DNA of 64,000 nucleotides, taken from contig JBIOHC010000007.1 in NCBI GenBank assembly GCA_044448685.1, positions 1 through 64,000 of the forward strand. Direction: 5' to 3'. Shown piece by piece: positions 1 through 7,914 of the stretch. Within the stretch, counting starts at the first letter, position 1, and every line of letters starts with the position of its first letter. The notes under the pieces were generated by a model. That model did no database searches, was not told where the DNA came from, and saw only the letters and a program-made list of their open reading frames with translations. Made by a program: the position numbers and the translations under genes. This DNA comes from Palsa-965 sp044448685 (GTDB lineage Bacteria > Bacteroidota > Bacteroidia > Palsa-965).

Positions 1-564
1 ACCTATACCTGTATTGTAAAAGATAATAACGGATGCATTGGCTCCGGCACAGGGGTGATCAGTCAGCCAGCGCCTTTACAGGTATCGTTAGACAGCAGCA
101 TCACCGGTACCTGTTCAAGTTCTGTATGGGCTGTCGTACAAGGAGGTACACCATCCTATACTTATTTCTGGAATCCCGGATCACAAACAACCGATACTAT
201 TACGAATCTATGCCAGGGTACTTACAAAGTAACAGTTACCGATTCCAAAGGATGTAAGGTTATGGACAGCCTCTTTGTAAATCCCCCTCCTACCGGAATC
301 GTGAATATGCTGATGGGCCATGGTGTTACCACCTTTCCGGTTCCTGCCTCCGTATCACTTGAGGTTGTTATAAAAGATAACAATTTCAAGCCTGCCTCTT
401 ATACCTTATATGACCTGGCCGGTAAAACATTGCAGGAAAAGCTGCTCACGATCGGAGCTAACTCATTCAGTATTGATGTATCAGAACTGAACAATGGCAC
501 CTATTTGCTAATGCTTAGCGGTAGTGACAGCAGACAAACACTCCGATTCATTGTGCAGCATTGA
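1..564 (+). CDS. C-terminal part of a secreted T9SS cargo protein with SprB-like repeats (5' truncated)
   Basis: The reading frame is open from the first base, so this is the 3' end of a longer gene cut by the window edge. Residues 1 to about 95 resemble SprB-type repeats: alternating Thr/Val-rich strands with YTYFWNPG and GTYKVTVTDSKGC segments, as found in large Bacteroidota surface adhesins. The last 85 or so residues resemble a type A T9SS sorting domain (FPVPAS, YTLYDLAGK, NNGTYLLML). This domain directs export through the type IX system and is then removed or anchored. Function beyond surface exposure or adhesion cannot be read from this fragment. A hairpin terminator follows the stop codon by about 20 nt. 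Confidence 0.8.
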   Translation, partial: TYTCIVKDNNGCIGSGTGVISQPAPLQVSLDSSITGTCSSSVWAVVQGGTPSYTYFWNPGSQTTDTITNLCQGTYKVTVTDSKGCKVMDSLFVNPPPTGIVNMLMGHGVTTFPVPASVSLEVVIKDNNFKPASYTLYDLAGKTLQEKLLTIGANSFSIDVSELNNGTYLLMLSGSDSRQTLRFIVQH

Positions 565-576
565 GTAACCTAACAC

Positions 577-607
577 AAAAAAAAGCGGGCAATGCCCGCT
601 TTTTTTA
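577..607. terminator. Bidirectional intrinsic terminator
   Basis: A 7-bp GC-rich stem (AGCGGGC/GCCCGCT, 584-590 with 594-600) has a 3-nt loop. It is flanked by an A run on the left and a T run on the right, so it can work on both strands. It sits between the convergent T9SS protein and acyltransferase genes. Confidence 0.9.
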
Positions 608-1174
608 TTCCCCTGAACTGGGTTTAATATTTTCAGCACTAAACCATTCCCTGTTCTTGCCCTGAGCGTTTTTGTAGAATTCGCGTATATGGGCAAAATC
701 TTTTTCAATATCACCTGTAGGCATGAAAGGCTCGCTCAGATAGGATGACTTACTTCCAAAATCGAGTGCTCCCAGGACAATTGGCACCCTGGCTTTGAGG
801 GCTACGTAATAGAAACCGGTCTTCCACCTTTCCACCTTTTTCCGGGTGCCTTCCGGGGGGAAGATGACAATAAACTCTTCCCGCTGATTGAACATATCCA
901 CAATAGAATCGGTAAGGCTGTTGTGCTTGCTCCGGTCAACAGCCACTCCGCCAGTTAACCAGAAGAGGATATTGAGTGGAAAATAAAAGAATTCCTTTTT
1001 AATCAGGTATTTGGGTTTCATGCCATATATGTTCCAGGCAGCAAGGCCGAACACAAAGTCCCAGTTGCTTGTATGCGGTGCGGCAGCAACAATATATTTC
1101 TTTAGGTGAGGAGCTTTTCCGACAGATTTCCAACCGGACAATTTAAATATCAAACGGGACAAGGGTGCAGGCAT
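605..1174 (-). CDS. 1-acyl-sn-glycerol-3-phosphate acyltransferase family protein
   Basis: A 189-residue PlsC/LPLAT-type acyltransferase, which transfers an acyl chain to a lysophospholipid or similar acceptor at the inner membrane. The catalytic H-x4-D motif is HTSNWD (His34, Asp39), and the acceptor-binding EGTR motif lies at residues 108-111 within PPEGTR. The protein is short for the family (PlsC is about 240 residues) and has one hydrophobic stretch near residues 62-77. Similar short members occur in Bacteroidota, some perhaps acting on aminolipids, so the substrate is open. A TAnnTTTG box (minus strand, 1179-1186) lies only about 5 nt before the ATG. The gene is monocistronic, with the terminator at its 3' end. 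Confidence 0.82.
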   Translation of the reverse strand: MPAPLSRLIFKLSGWKSVGKAPHLKKYIVAAAPHTSNWDFVFGLAAWNIYGMKPKYLIKKEFFYFPLNILFWLTGGVAVDRSKHNSLTDSIVDMFNQREEFIVIFPPEGTRKKVERWKTGFYYVALKARVPIVLGALDFGSKSSYLSEPFMPTGDIEKDFAHIREFYKNAQGKNREWFSAENIKPSSGE

Positions 1175-1262
1175 GGCCCAAAACTACAAAAAATCTGCGG
1201 TAAAAGGCTAAGCCTTTCACACCCCGTTATGCAATCTATCCCGAGCCTTATGCTTTATGTAT

Positions 1263-1381
1263 TTTACGTAACGCACTTTACGTAATTTTTACGTCGACAA
1301 TATTATGCTATATTTCAATCTATTATGTTGCTTTTTTATTCAAATAATTTTTACGTACTTTACGTAACGTACTTTACGTAA
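1263..1381. repeat. Paired direct repeats built of TTACGTAA palindromes
   Basis: Two 23-nt copies (1263-1285 and 1359-1381) differ at one base. Each holds two TTACGTAA palindromes 14 bp apart (1264 and 1278; 1360 and 1374). Further degenerate copies lie at 1289-1296 and 1351-1358. The second copy ends 6 nt before the ATG of the downstream ATPase, so it overlaps its leader. The repeats look like operator sites, or could be iterons or mobile-element ends. Confidence 0.7.
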
Positions 1382-1387
1382 AATACT

Positions 1388-2518
1388 ATGGACGAAAATA
1401 ATCCCTTCCCGATTGTCGGATATGAAGGCCCGGAACTGTTTTGTGACCGGGCTGCAGAAACAGCCCGCATTCTCAATGCACTTGAGAACAAACGAAACAT
1501 GACCCTGATTTCCCTGAGGCGAATGGGGAAAACAGGATTAATTGACCATTCCCTGCAAAAACTCGGAAGCAAAAGGCAGTACAGGGCTTTTTACCTGGAT
1601 CTCCTTCCCACCAATTCCCTTGCCGAATTCATCACCCTGCTTGGTAACCAGGTGCTGGCAAAGCTGGAGACGAGGAAGGAGCATGTGTTTAAGAAAATAC
1701 AGGCCTTCTTTACCGGAATTATGCCGGCCCTGAAATACGATGCAATGAGTGGAGAACCTTCCATAGAATTCAGTCTGGGTACAGCCCATGAAGTAAGGTA
1801 TACCTTCGGGCAGATCTTTGCATTCCTGAACCAGCAGGATAAAAAGATAATCATTGCCCTTGACGAGTTCCAGCAAATCAGAAACTATCCTGAAAAACAG
1901 GTGGAAGCCTTGCTTAGGTCCAACATTCAGCAATGCAGGAATGTGCAGTTTATTTTTTCAGGGAGCCAGAAAAGCATACTTATGTCCATGTTCAGCGGGC
2001 ATGCCAACCCGTTTTACCAAAGCTCGGAAATCATGCATCTGGATCCCATCAATGAACAGGAATATGCCCGGTTTATCGCCGGCAAGTTTAAAGAAGGGCA
2101 ACAGAAAATAAAGGAGGAAAGCATTTTGCACATTTTGAGTTATACACGGCGTCATACCTGGTATGTGCAATTTGTCTGCAACAAACTTTACGGCAGCCGG
2201 CAGCGTGATCTGAATGAGGGCTTCCTGAACCGCACCCTGCTGGATATCGGAAGAGAAAATGAACCCATCTATTACAACTACCGCAACCTGCTTACCGCTA
2301 ACCAATGGCAGCTGCTCAAAGCGATTGCCAAGGAAGAAGCTGTTGAAATGATGCTGAGTGCTGATTTCATGCGCCGTCACAATTTATCCGGTGCCAGCTC
2401 AGTACAGGCGGCTCTGGAAGCACTGATTGTAAAAGAGATGGTGTATTTCGATGATATGGACCGCAAATACAGGGTCTATGACCTCTTCCTGTCTAAATGG
2501 CTGAAACAGCAATTGTAG
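1388..2518 (+). CDS. AAA ATPase of the COG1672 (archaeal-type predicted ATPase) family
   Basis: A 376-residue STAND/AAA-like P-loop ATPase. The P-loop SLRRMGKTGL (residues 42-51) has the RRxGKT form typical of this family, with Ser where the first Gly of a Walker A is usual. Walker B is IIIALDEF (about 154-161), followed by a sensor-like FIFSGSQ. The C-terminal 100 residues look like a winged-helix region (PIYYNYRNLLTANQWQLLKAI onward). Families of this type are widespread in archaea and Bacteroidota; their role is poorly known, and proposals include regulation, defence and mobile-element functions. The gene stands alone, preceded by TTACGTAA repeats and convergent with the helicase gene 3 nt away. 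Confidence 0.8.
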   Translation: MDENNPFPIVGYEGPELFCDRAAETARILNALENKRNMTLISLRRMGKTGLIDHSLQKLGSKRQYRAFYLDLLPTNSLAEFITLLGNQVLAKLETRKEHVFKKIQAFFTGIMPALKYDAMSGEPSIEFSLGTAHEVRYTFGQIFAFLNQQDKKIIIALDEFQQIRNYPEKQVEALLRSNIQQCRNVQFIFSGSQKSILMSMFSGHANPFYQSSEIMHLDPINEQEYARFIAGKFKEGQQKIKEESILHILSYTRRHTWYVQFVCNKLYGSRQRDLNEGFLNRTLLDIGRENEPIYYNYRNLLTANQWQLLKAIAKEEAVEMMLSADFMRRHNLSGASSVQAALEALIVKEMVYFDDMDRKYRVYDLFLSKWLKQQL

Positions 2519-2521
2519 TCC

Positions 2522-3946
2522 TTATATGGTTTCGAAAAACTCCTTGCTGAAGTTGACCAGATAAAGTTTATCCGTGGCCCGGGTTAATGCGGTATAGAGC
2601 CAGCGGAGGAACTCCTTATTAATCATTTCTTCGGTCAGGTAGCCTTGTTCAACAAATACACTCTGCCATTGCCCGCCCTGAGCCTTATGGCAGGTAACGG
2701 CATAGGCAAACTTTACTTGCAGAGCGTTGAAGTAAGGATCCTTTTTCATACGCTGCATACGAAGTGCGCGATCGCCGGTTTCCTGATATTCCATATAGAC
2801 AGACTCATACAGTTTTTTGTTATCGGCCTGAGTCAATGCCGGGCTTTCACTGACTATCGTATTCAGCAGGAGTTTTGCCTCCAGTTCCTTTTCATCCGGA
2901 TAATCGATCAGGCGCATTCGTACATCCACGAAGCGGAAACCATGCATATCCGAATACTTGCCAACTTTCAGTATTTCCACGATATCTCCGTTGGCAATAA
3001 AGCCGGCTGATGATTTGGGAGGCAGCCAATGGTAATTGTTTTTGACCACCATCATATAATCGCCTGAAGAGATTTCATTTTCCTGCCAGCGTATACGGGC
3101 CCTAATCTGCTGGTTAAAAAGATTTGCGCGTTTGTTTGACCGGCAAATGACCAGGGTTCCCTCCGCTCCGTAATTACTGTAACTGCTGTTGAGTGCATCT
3201 TCCAGGTCATCGCCTTTAAGCCTGATAATATCTTTAAATCCCTCTATCTGAAACTGTGGAAAGGTAAATTCCTCTTCCTTGATCATTTCCCGGATCACAG
3301 TCGCATTCTGCAATATACCAGAGTTCTGTGCCTGACGTACCACATCGTTCAGTTCATGGCCGTTGATATTCAGATAGAATTCCTTTCGCATGAATTCCAC
3401 ATCAAGAGCCGGACTTACATCCAGACCTACAGGTGGTAACTGAGCCACATCGCCGATGAAGAGTAGTTTGCAATTGGAGCCCGAATAAACATATTCAATC
3501 AGGTCGCTCAGTAAACTCGATCCTCCTCTGAATTCCGGGGCACTCTTGCCCGATATCATGGAAGCTTCATCTACAATGAATAAGGTATGTGTATGCAGGT
3601 TTTCGCGCAGGGCATAGCTTCCGAAGCCTGCCCCGTCAATGCTTTGCATGTAAATCTTCTTGTGGATGGTAAAGGCCTGAACGCCCGAATAATTACTCAG
3701 CACTTTTGCTGCCCTGCCCGTAGGAGCCATGAGGGAACACTTGGCACGGATCTCCGGCAGGCTCTTCACTAACGCCCCTACAATGGTTGTCTTACCTGTT
3801 CCTGCATATCCCCTCATCACAAAACAGCTGCGTTCCTCTCTGTTCATAAGGAAATCGCTGAGCTTATCAATCAGCACTTTTTGCCCGGCAGTGGTTTCGA
3901 AGGGAAAGTTCTTCAGTAAAACAGAAGTGAATTGGGAGGGAGTCAT
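2522..3946 (-). CDS. RecD-like ATP-dependent DNA helicase (superfamily 1B)
   Basis: A 474-residue SF1 helicase related to RecD2/Dda, expected to unwind DNA 5' to 3'. Visible motifs: motif I GYAGTGKT (46-53), motif II IVDEAS (124-129), motif III GDVAQLPPVG, a UvrD_C_2-like segment AVTCHKAQGGQW, and motif VI YTALTRATDKLYLV near the C-terminus. It lacks the long N-terminal region of RecBCD RecD and has no recB or recC next to it, so it is a stand-alone helicase as is common in Bacteroidota. The start lies 54 nt from the divergent ABC-F gene, so the two share a promoter region. Confidence 0.88.
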   Translation of the reverse strand: MTPSQFTSVLLKNFPFETTAGQKVLIDKLSDFLMNREERSCFVMRGYAGTGKTTIVGALVKSLPEIRAKCSLMAPTGRAAKVLSNYSGVQAFTIHKKIYMQSIDGAGFGSYALRENLHTHTLFIVDEASMISGKSAPEFRGGSSLLSDLIEYVYSGSNCKLLFIGDVAQLPPVGLDVSPALDVEFMRKEFYLNINGHELNDVVRQAQNSGILQNATVIREMIKEEEFTFPQFQIEGFKDIIRLKGDDLEDALNSSYSNYGAEGTLVICRSNKRANLFNQQIRARIRWQENEISSGDYMMVVKNNYHWLPPKSSAGFIANGDIVEILKVGKYSDMHGFRFVDVRMRLIDYPDEKELEAKLLLNTIVSESPALTQADNKKLYESVYMEYQETGDRALRMQRMKKDPYFNALQVKFAYAVTCHKAQGGQWQSVFVEQGYLTEEMINKEFLRWLYTALTRATDKLYLVNFSKEFFETI

Positions 3947-3972
3947 TGGGATAAAGGTACCCTCTTTTTCAC

Positions 3973-3980
3973 TACCTTTG
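3973..3980 (+). promoter_or_regulatory. TAnnTTTG (-7) promoter box for the ABC-F gene
   Basis: TACCTTTG matches the Bacteroidota -7 consensus and lies 20 nt before the ATG at 4001, implying a short leader. I see no good -33 TTTG at the standard spacing. Confidence 0.5.
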
Positions 3981-4000
3981 CACCCAATTTCAAAGCAAAA

Positions 4001-5641
4001 ATGATACAGGTAAGCAATCTTTCCCTGCAGTTTGGCAAACGGGTACTGTTTGATGAGGTTAACCTCAAATTCATTCCCGGCAACTGCTATGGGGTAATCG
4101 GGGCGAATGGAGCCGGGAAATCAACCTTTCTTAAGATATTATCGGGCGAAATAGATCCTACCAAGGGACAGATCAGCATCCCATCAGGGCAGCGTATGAG
4201 CGTATTACGTCAGGATCACTTTGAATTTGATGCACATCCTGTGCTCCAAACTGTTATCATGGGCAATAAACGCCTCTGGGCCGTGATTGCCGAAAAAGAT
4301 GCCCTCTATGCCAAATCCGACTTCAGCGATGCGGATGGCTTACGTGCTTCTGAACTGGAAGGTGAATTTGCCGAGATGAACGGATGGAATGTGGAAAGCG
4401 ATGCAGGAAGTCTGCTCAGCAACCTTGGTGTGAAAGAAGAATACCACAGCAAGCTCATGGGCGAACTGAGCGGTAAGGAAAAAGTACGGGTACTGCTTGC
4501 ACAGGCCCTGTTCGGTAATCCCGACATACTCCTTCTGGATGAGCCTACCAACGACCTGGACGTGGATACCATTGCCTGGCTGGAAAACTTTCTGGCCGAT
4601 TTTGAAAACACGGTGATAGTCGTATCGCACGACCGTCACTTCCTTGATCAGGTTTGTACCCATACGGTCGATATAGATTTCAAGAAAATCACATTGTATA
4701 CCGGTAACTATTCTTTCTGGTACCAAAGCAGTCAGCTTGCATTGCGTCAGAAATCGGATCAGAACAGTAAAATTGAAGACAAGCGTAAGGAACTCCAGGC
4801 GTTCATTGAACGTTTCAGTGCCAATGCATCCAAATCAAGACAGGCTACCAGCCGTAAGAAATTACTGGAGAAGTTGACTGTTGATGAGATCCAACCCTCT
4901 ACCCGCAAATACCCGGGTATCATTTTCCGTCAGGAGCGGGAAGCCGGCGACCAGATACTCCACATTGAAAACCTGAGCGCATCGGCCGAAGGCACCTTAC
5001 TCTTTTCGAATGTAAACCTGAATGTACGTAAGGGTGATAAGATTGCCTTCATATCCAAAGAACGTCTTACAGTAACTGCCTTTTTTGAAGTGCTGACAGG
5101 CAACAAGCAGCCCGACAAAGGCAGCTTTGCCTGGGGCAGCACTATCACCACCGCTTACTTACCTGCCGATAACAGTACCTTTTTCCAGAGCGGGGAATAT
5201 AACCTGATAGACTGGCTGCGACAGTACAGTACCAACAAGGACGAAAGTTTTGTACGCGGTTTCTTAGGGCAGATGTTATTCTCCGGAGAAGAATCACTTA
5301 AATATACCAATGTACTGAGCGGAGGAGAAAAGATGCGTTGTATGATATCACGTGTGATGCTTCAGAAAGCCAATATGCTTATCCTTGATGAACCGACAGC
5401 TCACCTTGATCTGGAATCTATCACCGCATTCAACAACGGCCTGAAAGACTGTAAAGAGAATGTCCTGCTCAGTTCCCATGACCATGAGTTTATGCAAACT
5501 GTTGCGAACCGTATCATAGAACTCTGCCCCAAAGGTATTATCGATAAGTTTATGACCTATGATGAATTCCTTTCCAGTCCGGAAGTGAAGGCTCAGAGGG
5601 AGGAACTGTATCAGACGGGGAAGGTGAAGCAGAAGGCTTAA
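4001..5641 (+). CDS. YbiT-like ABC-F family ATPase with degenerate second nucleotide-binding site
   Basis: A 546-residue soluble twin-ABC protein of the ABC-F class, which acts on the ribosome during translation rather than in transport. The ATG at 4001 gives MIQVSNLSLQFG, the normal N-terminus; the open frame extends further upstream but without homology. NBD1 has Walker A GANGAGKST (34-42), signature LSGKE and Walker B LLLDEPTNDLD. The linker has the Arg/Lys-rich RFSANASKSRQATSRKK typical of YbiT. NBD2 keeps signature LSGGEKMR and Walker B LILDEPTAHLD, but its Walker A is replaced by FISKERLTVTAFF (codons near 5050-5088), so it should not bind ATP in the usual way. From memory, Bacteroides homologues show the same loss, so this looks like a lineage trait. 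Confidence 0.9.
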   Translation: MIQVSNLSLQFGKRVLFDEVNLKFIPGNCYGVIGANGAGKSTFLKILSGEIDPTKGQISIPSGQRMSVLRQDHFEFDAHPVLQTVIMGNKRLWAVIAEKDALYAKSDFSDADGLRASELEGEFAEMNGWNVESDAGSLLSNLGVKEEYHSKLMGELSGKEKVRVLLAQALFGNPDILLLDEPTNDLDVDTIAWLENFLADFENTVIVVSHDRHFLDQVCTHTVDIDFKKITLYTGNYSFWYQSSQLALRQKSDQNSKIEDKRKELQAFIERFSANASKSRQATSRKKLLEKLTVDEIQPSTRKYPGIIFRQEREAGDQILHIENLSASAEGTLLFSNVNLNVRKGDKIAFISKERLTVTAFFEVLTGNKQPDKGSFAWGSTITTAYLPADNSTFFQSGEYNLIDWLRQYSTNKDESFVRGFLGQMLFSGEESLKYTNVLSGGEKMRCMISRVMLQKANMLILDEPTAHLDLESITAFNNGLKDCKENVLLSSHDHEFMQTVANRIIELCPKGIIDKFMTYDEFLSSPEVKAQREELYQTGKVKQKA

Positions 5642-5724
5642 AGGAGCTAGAAAACAAAACCAATTTCCCCATTTTTTAAAGCGTCTAACACTTTTACGTA
5701 TAAAGACGTATTTTTCAAAAAAAC

Positions 5725-5756
5725 TTGCTTTTCTCCTTCTTCTTACCCTACATTTG
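5725..5756 (+). promoter_or_regulatory. Promoter-like TTG / TAnnTTTG pair before the barrel-lipoprotein cassette
   Basis: TACATTTG (5749-5756) is preceded by CTTG with the TTG at 5725-5727, spacing 21 nt, close to the Bacteroidota -33/-7 arrangement. It implies a leader of about 100 nt before the ATG at 5860. Confidence 0.5.
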
Positions 5757-5859
5757 TCCAAGAGCCTAATCCACAAAAGCTCTTTGAATACAAAATGCAG
5801 TTCCTGCTGCATTTTATAACAAGGCTTTGCCCTTAGCAAGCCTTTAGCCCGGATTTTGT

Positions 5860-6606
5860 ATGAAACAAAGCCCTACGACAGCTATGCTGTTCTGTATACT
5901 ATTTGTTTGCCAAACATTATTTGCCCAGCAAGGGCAGGATAGTCTTCTAAACCATGCCAACAGGGTCCTTGGCAAGCCAGCCTATTTTGTTCAGGCCGGG
6001 CCAATGCTCAATTATGTCAGAAGGACGACTGTTGAACCAGCTGCTACAGTGGGCTATTCAGCAGGTATTGGGACGCGGAAAAATATCACTGAAAATCTGA
6101 GCCTAATTTTCTCAGTCAATTACCAGCATAAGAGTTTTGAGAATATGACTACTACCCTTTATGAACCCCTGGTCAGAGATTATTTTCAGATGAGCACTTC
6201 GGCCAAATTTGACGAAATAGAATGTTCCGTGCTCTGTACTACCCACCTGGAATATTTGGAATTGGGAGCGGGCCTATGCCCTTCCTATATGATACATTCC
6301 CTTCTCAATCAGTCTGTAACAGGTTACCCACGGAATGTTACCCCGACAAATGCCAGGACCTTAAATAATATTTACACCAAGACCGACAATCCTTATACCG
6401 CTTATTTCTATTTAACCAATGTTTCCCCTTGCCTTTATGTAGCCTACCCGTTTACTAAATGTTTAAGTATCGCTTACGATTTCAGCTTCGAATTAGTCAA
6501 AAATCCGATCGAACCCTACTCTTACATCCAACCTTATCAATTTATCCAAAACAAAATTATACTCATTCTAAAGATTCAACCCCATGAAAAAAATATTCTT
6601 CACTAG
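5860..6606 (+). CDS. Exported outer-membrane beta-barrel-like protein, function unknown
   Basis: A 248-residue protein with a clear signal peptide (about residues 1-23, ending LFAQQ). The mature part alternates polar and hydrophobic residues with frequent aromatics (YSAGIGTRKNITENLSLIFSV, TAYFYLTNVSPCLYVAYPF), as in small outer-membrane barrels. It ends in IQPHEKNILH rather than the usual terminal aromatic, so the last strand may be atypical. It is the first gene of a three-gene cassette: its end overlaps the lipoprotein gene by 23 nt. No family could be named. Confidence 0.65.
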   Translation: MKQSPTTAMLFCILFVCQTLFAQQGQDSLLNHANRVLGKPAYFVQAGPMLNYVRRTTVEPAATVGYSAGIGTRKNITENLSLIFSVNYQHKSFENMTTTLYEPLVRDYFQMSTSAKFDEIECSVLCTTHLEYLELGAGLCPSYMIHSLLNQSVTGYPRNVTPTNARTLNNIYTKTDNPYTAYFYLTNVSPCLYVAYPFTKCLSIAYDFSFELVKNPIEPYSYIQPYQFIQNKIILILKIQPHEKNILH

Positions 6607-7159
6607 CACAGCCATTTTGTCACTGACAACGTGTGTATTATTATTGCAATGCAGTAAAAAGCAGCCTGCACCTACTCCCACGCCTCCCAAGGTGAGCGTG
6701 ACCAGACCCGGGGCTCCTCAGGCGGCATGTAATTGCGGGACGAAGCCATCAGGTTGTTCCGGGACGGATTGTGTGGACAAACTATTAGGTGGCCAGAATA
6801 GTAAAACCTTCACTGTCGAATGGAAAAGTTGCGTAGATCCTAATCCCGCTGATACATATTGCAATGGATTTGGAATCTCAGGCACCACCTCCACATTAAA
6901 ACTATGCTACATTCCAGGCACCTGTGGTCAGATATATGCTATCCTTAGCAGACCACCTTCCTGCCTTCCTTGTCTTCCTGATCCATATTGTATAACACTT
7001 ACTGTTCAGTGTCATGGCTCCAACGACTTCGATCTTCTTGGAAACAATTCTTATCCCAATAGTGGAATCATAACCGTTTCAATAACGAGCGATCCAAAAA
7101 TAAGCATGACCTGTGGCACTTCAGGGAATAACTACAACTGTTACGGAACCATACAATGA
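6584..7159 (+). CDS. Cysteine-rich lipoprotein, function unknown
   Basis: A 191-residue protein. A signal sequence ends in a lipobox-like LLLQC (Cys23), which implies lipidation and membrane anchoring. A Pro/Thr-rich tether (QPAPTPTPPK) follows, then a domain with 14 more cysteines in about 150 residues (ACNCG, SGCSGTDC, PSCLPCLPDPYC, MTCG, YNCYG). This suggests several disulfides in an exported fold. The gene overlaps the upstream barrel gene by 23 nt and the downstream barrel gene by 4 nt, so the three are probably translated together. No known family was recognised. Confidence 0.65.
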   Translation: MKKIFFTSTAILSLTTCVLLLQCSKKQPAPTPTPPKVSVTRPGAPQAACNCGTKPSGCSGTDCVDKLLGGQNSKTFTVEWKSCVDPNPADTYCNGFGISGTTSTLKLCYIPGTCGQIYAILSRPPSCLPCLPDPYCITLTVQCHGSNDFDLLGNNSYPNSGIITVSITSDPKISMTCGTSGNNYNCYGTIQ

Positions 7160-7863
7160 GAACCACTTTCATTATATCAATACTTTGTTGCTACGGAGTA
7201 GCCTGTCTTGGTCAAAACATGAATGACCGTTTTGCAATCAGGATTGGCTACTCCCAATCAACTCAATCACCTGAATGGTACAGGCCTGACCAGGTGTGTG
7301 CATGGAGGAACAATGTACACGCTCTCTATTTCGGAGTTGATTATGAACAACCCTTGAGAAAGCGACTAAAACTATCTTTCTGCCCTCAGCTTGTGCAAAA
7401 GGGATACAGAATGGATTATAGTTTCATTGATCCAGCCATAAGTTCGGAGGATAGTTACCTCTACACTTTAACTTGGATAGATATACCAATTAACCTTTCC
7501 TTCGAAAAAAATAAATGGAAATTCAGAACCGGCATTTTTGGTTCTTATCTACTACATTCAGATTTTCGGTTTGAACATAAAGAGATTTTTTATACCAATG
7601 CTTATATAATAACTTTCAAATCTGCCAATCCTGACATCAACTCCTACAACCGGTTTGATTATGGAATCAATTTAGGCGTCTCCAGAAAACTAACCGATTA
7701 TCTGGATCTTGAATTTAATTTCACCCGGGGGTTAAGTCTCCCGGACAAATTTCCTTACGGTGAAATCCGTTACCAGGAATCCTTCCTCTTCGGTTTTAAA
7801 TATTATTTTCTGAAACCAGTGAAGTATCCTGTCGGAAGAAAACCCGCATTGAGTAAGGGCTAA
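7156..7863 (+). CDS. Exported outer-membrane beta-barrel protein (PorT-like fold), function unknown
   Basis: A 235-residue protein with a signal peptide (residues 1 to about 20, ending ACLGQ). Repeated amphipathic strands follow (HALYFGVDYEQPLRKRLKLSF, DIPINLSFEKNKWKFRTGIFG, YDYGINLGVSRKL-like pattern), and a final aromatic strand FLFGFKYYFLK comes before a short basic tail. This fits the small 8-10 strand barrels annotated as PorT-like or outer membrane beta-barrel in Bacteroidota. The ATG overlaps the lipoprotein stop by 4 nt. The stop codon lies in a hairpin AAGGGC-TAAA-GCCCTT. Confidence 0.7.
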   Translation: MRTTFIISILCCYGVACLGQNMNDRFAIRIGYSQSTQSPEWYRPDQVCAWRNNVHALYFGVDYEQPLRKRLKLSFCPQLVQKGYRMDYSFIDPAISSEDSYLYTLTWIDIPINLSFEKNKWKFRTGIFGSYLLHSDFRFEHKEIFYTNAYIITFKSANPDINSYNRFDYGINLGVSRKLTDYLDLEFNFTRGLSLPDKFPYGEIRYQESFLFGFKYYFLKPVKYPVGRKPALSKG

Positions 7864-7911
7864 AGCCCTTTACTAATCTCATGATTTTTATCCCTGGCGT
7901 GAAGGCCAGGG
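7855..7911. terminator. Two hairpins between convergent genes
   Basis: AAGGGC/GCCCTT (7855-7860 with 7865-7870, loop TAAA) overlaps the stop codon. A second stem CCCTGG/CCAGGG (7892-7897 with 7906-7911) has loop CGTGAAGG. No long T run follows either, so termination is probable but not certain. The GGCGTGAAGG core recurs at 53273-53282, so this may be a copy of a short dispersed element. Confidence 0.45.
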
Positions 7912-7914
7912 CAA

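Noticed and set aside
1175..1387. Insertion sequence end with TTACGTAA as terminal repeats
   Set aside because: No transposase or matching inverted copy downstream of the ATPase gene; the repeats are direct, not terminal inverted.
4001..5641. Second ABC site loss as a sequencing frameshift
   Set aside because: The frame is intact across the region and flanking residues align with the family. The substitution is of residues, not of frame.
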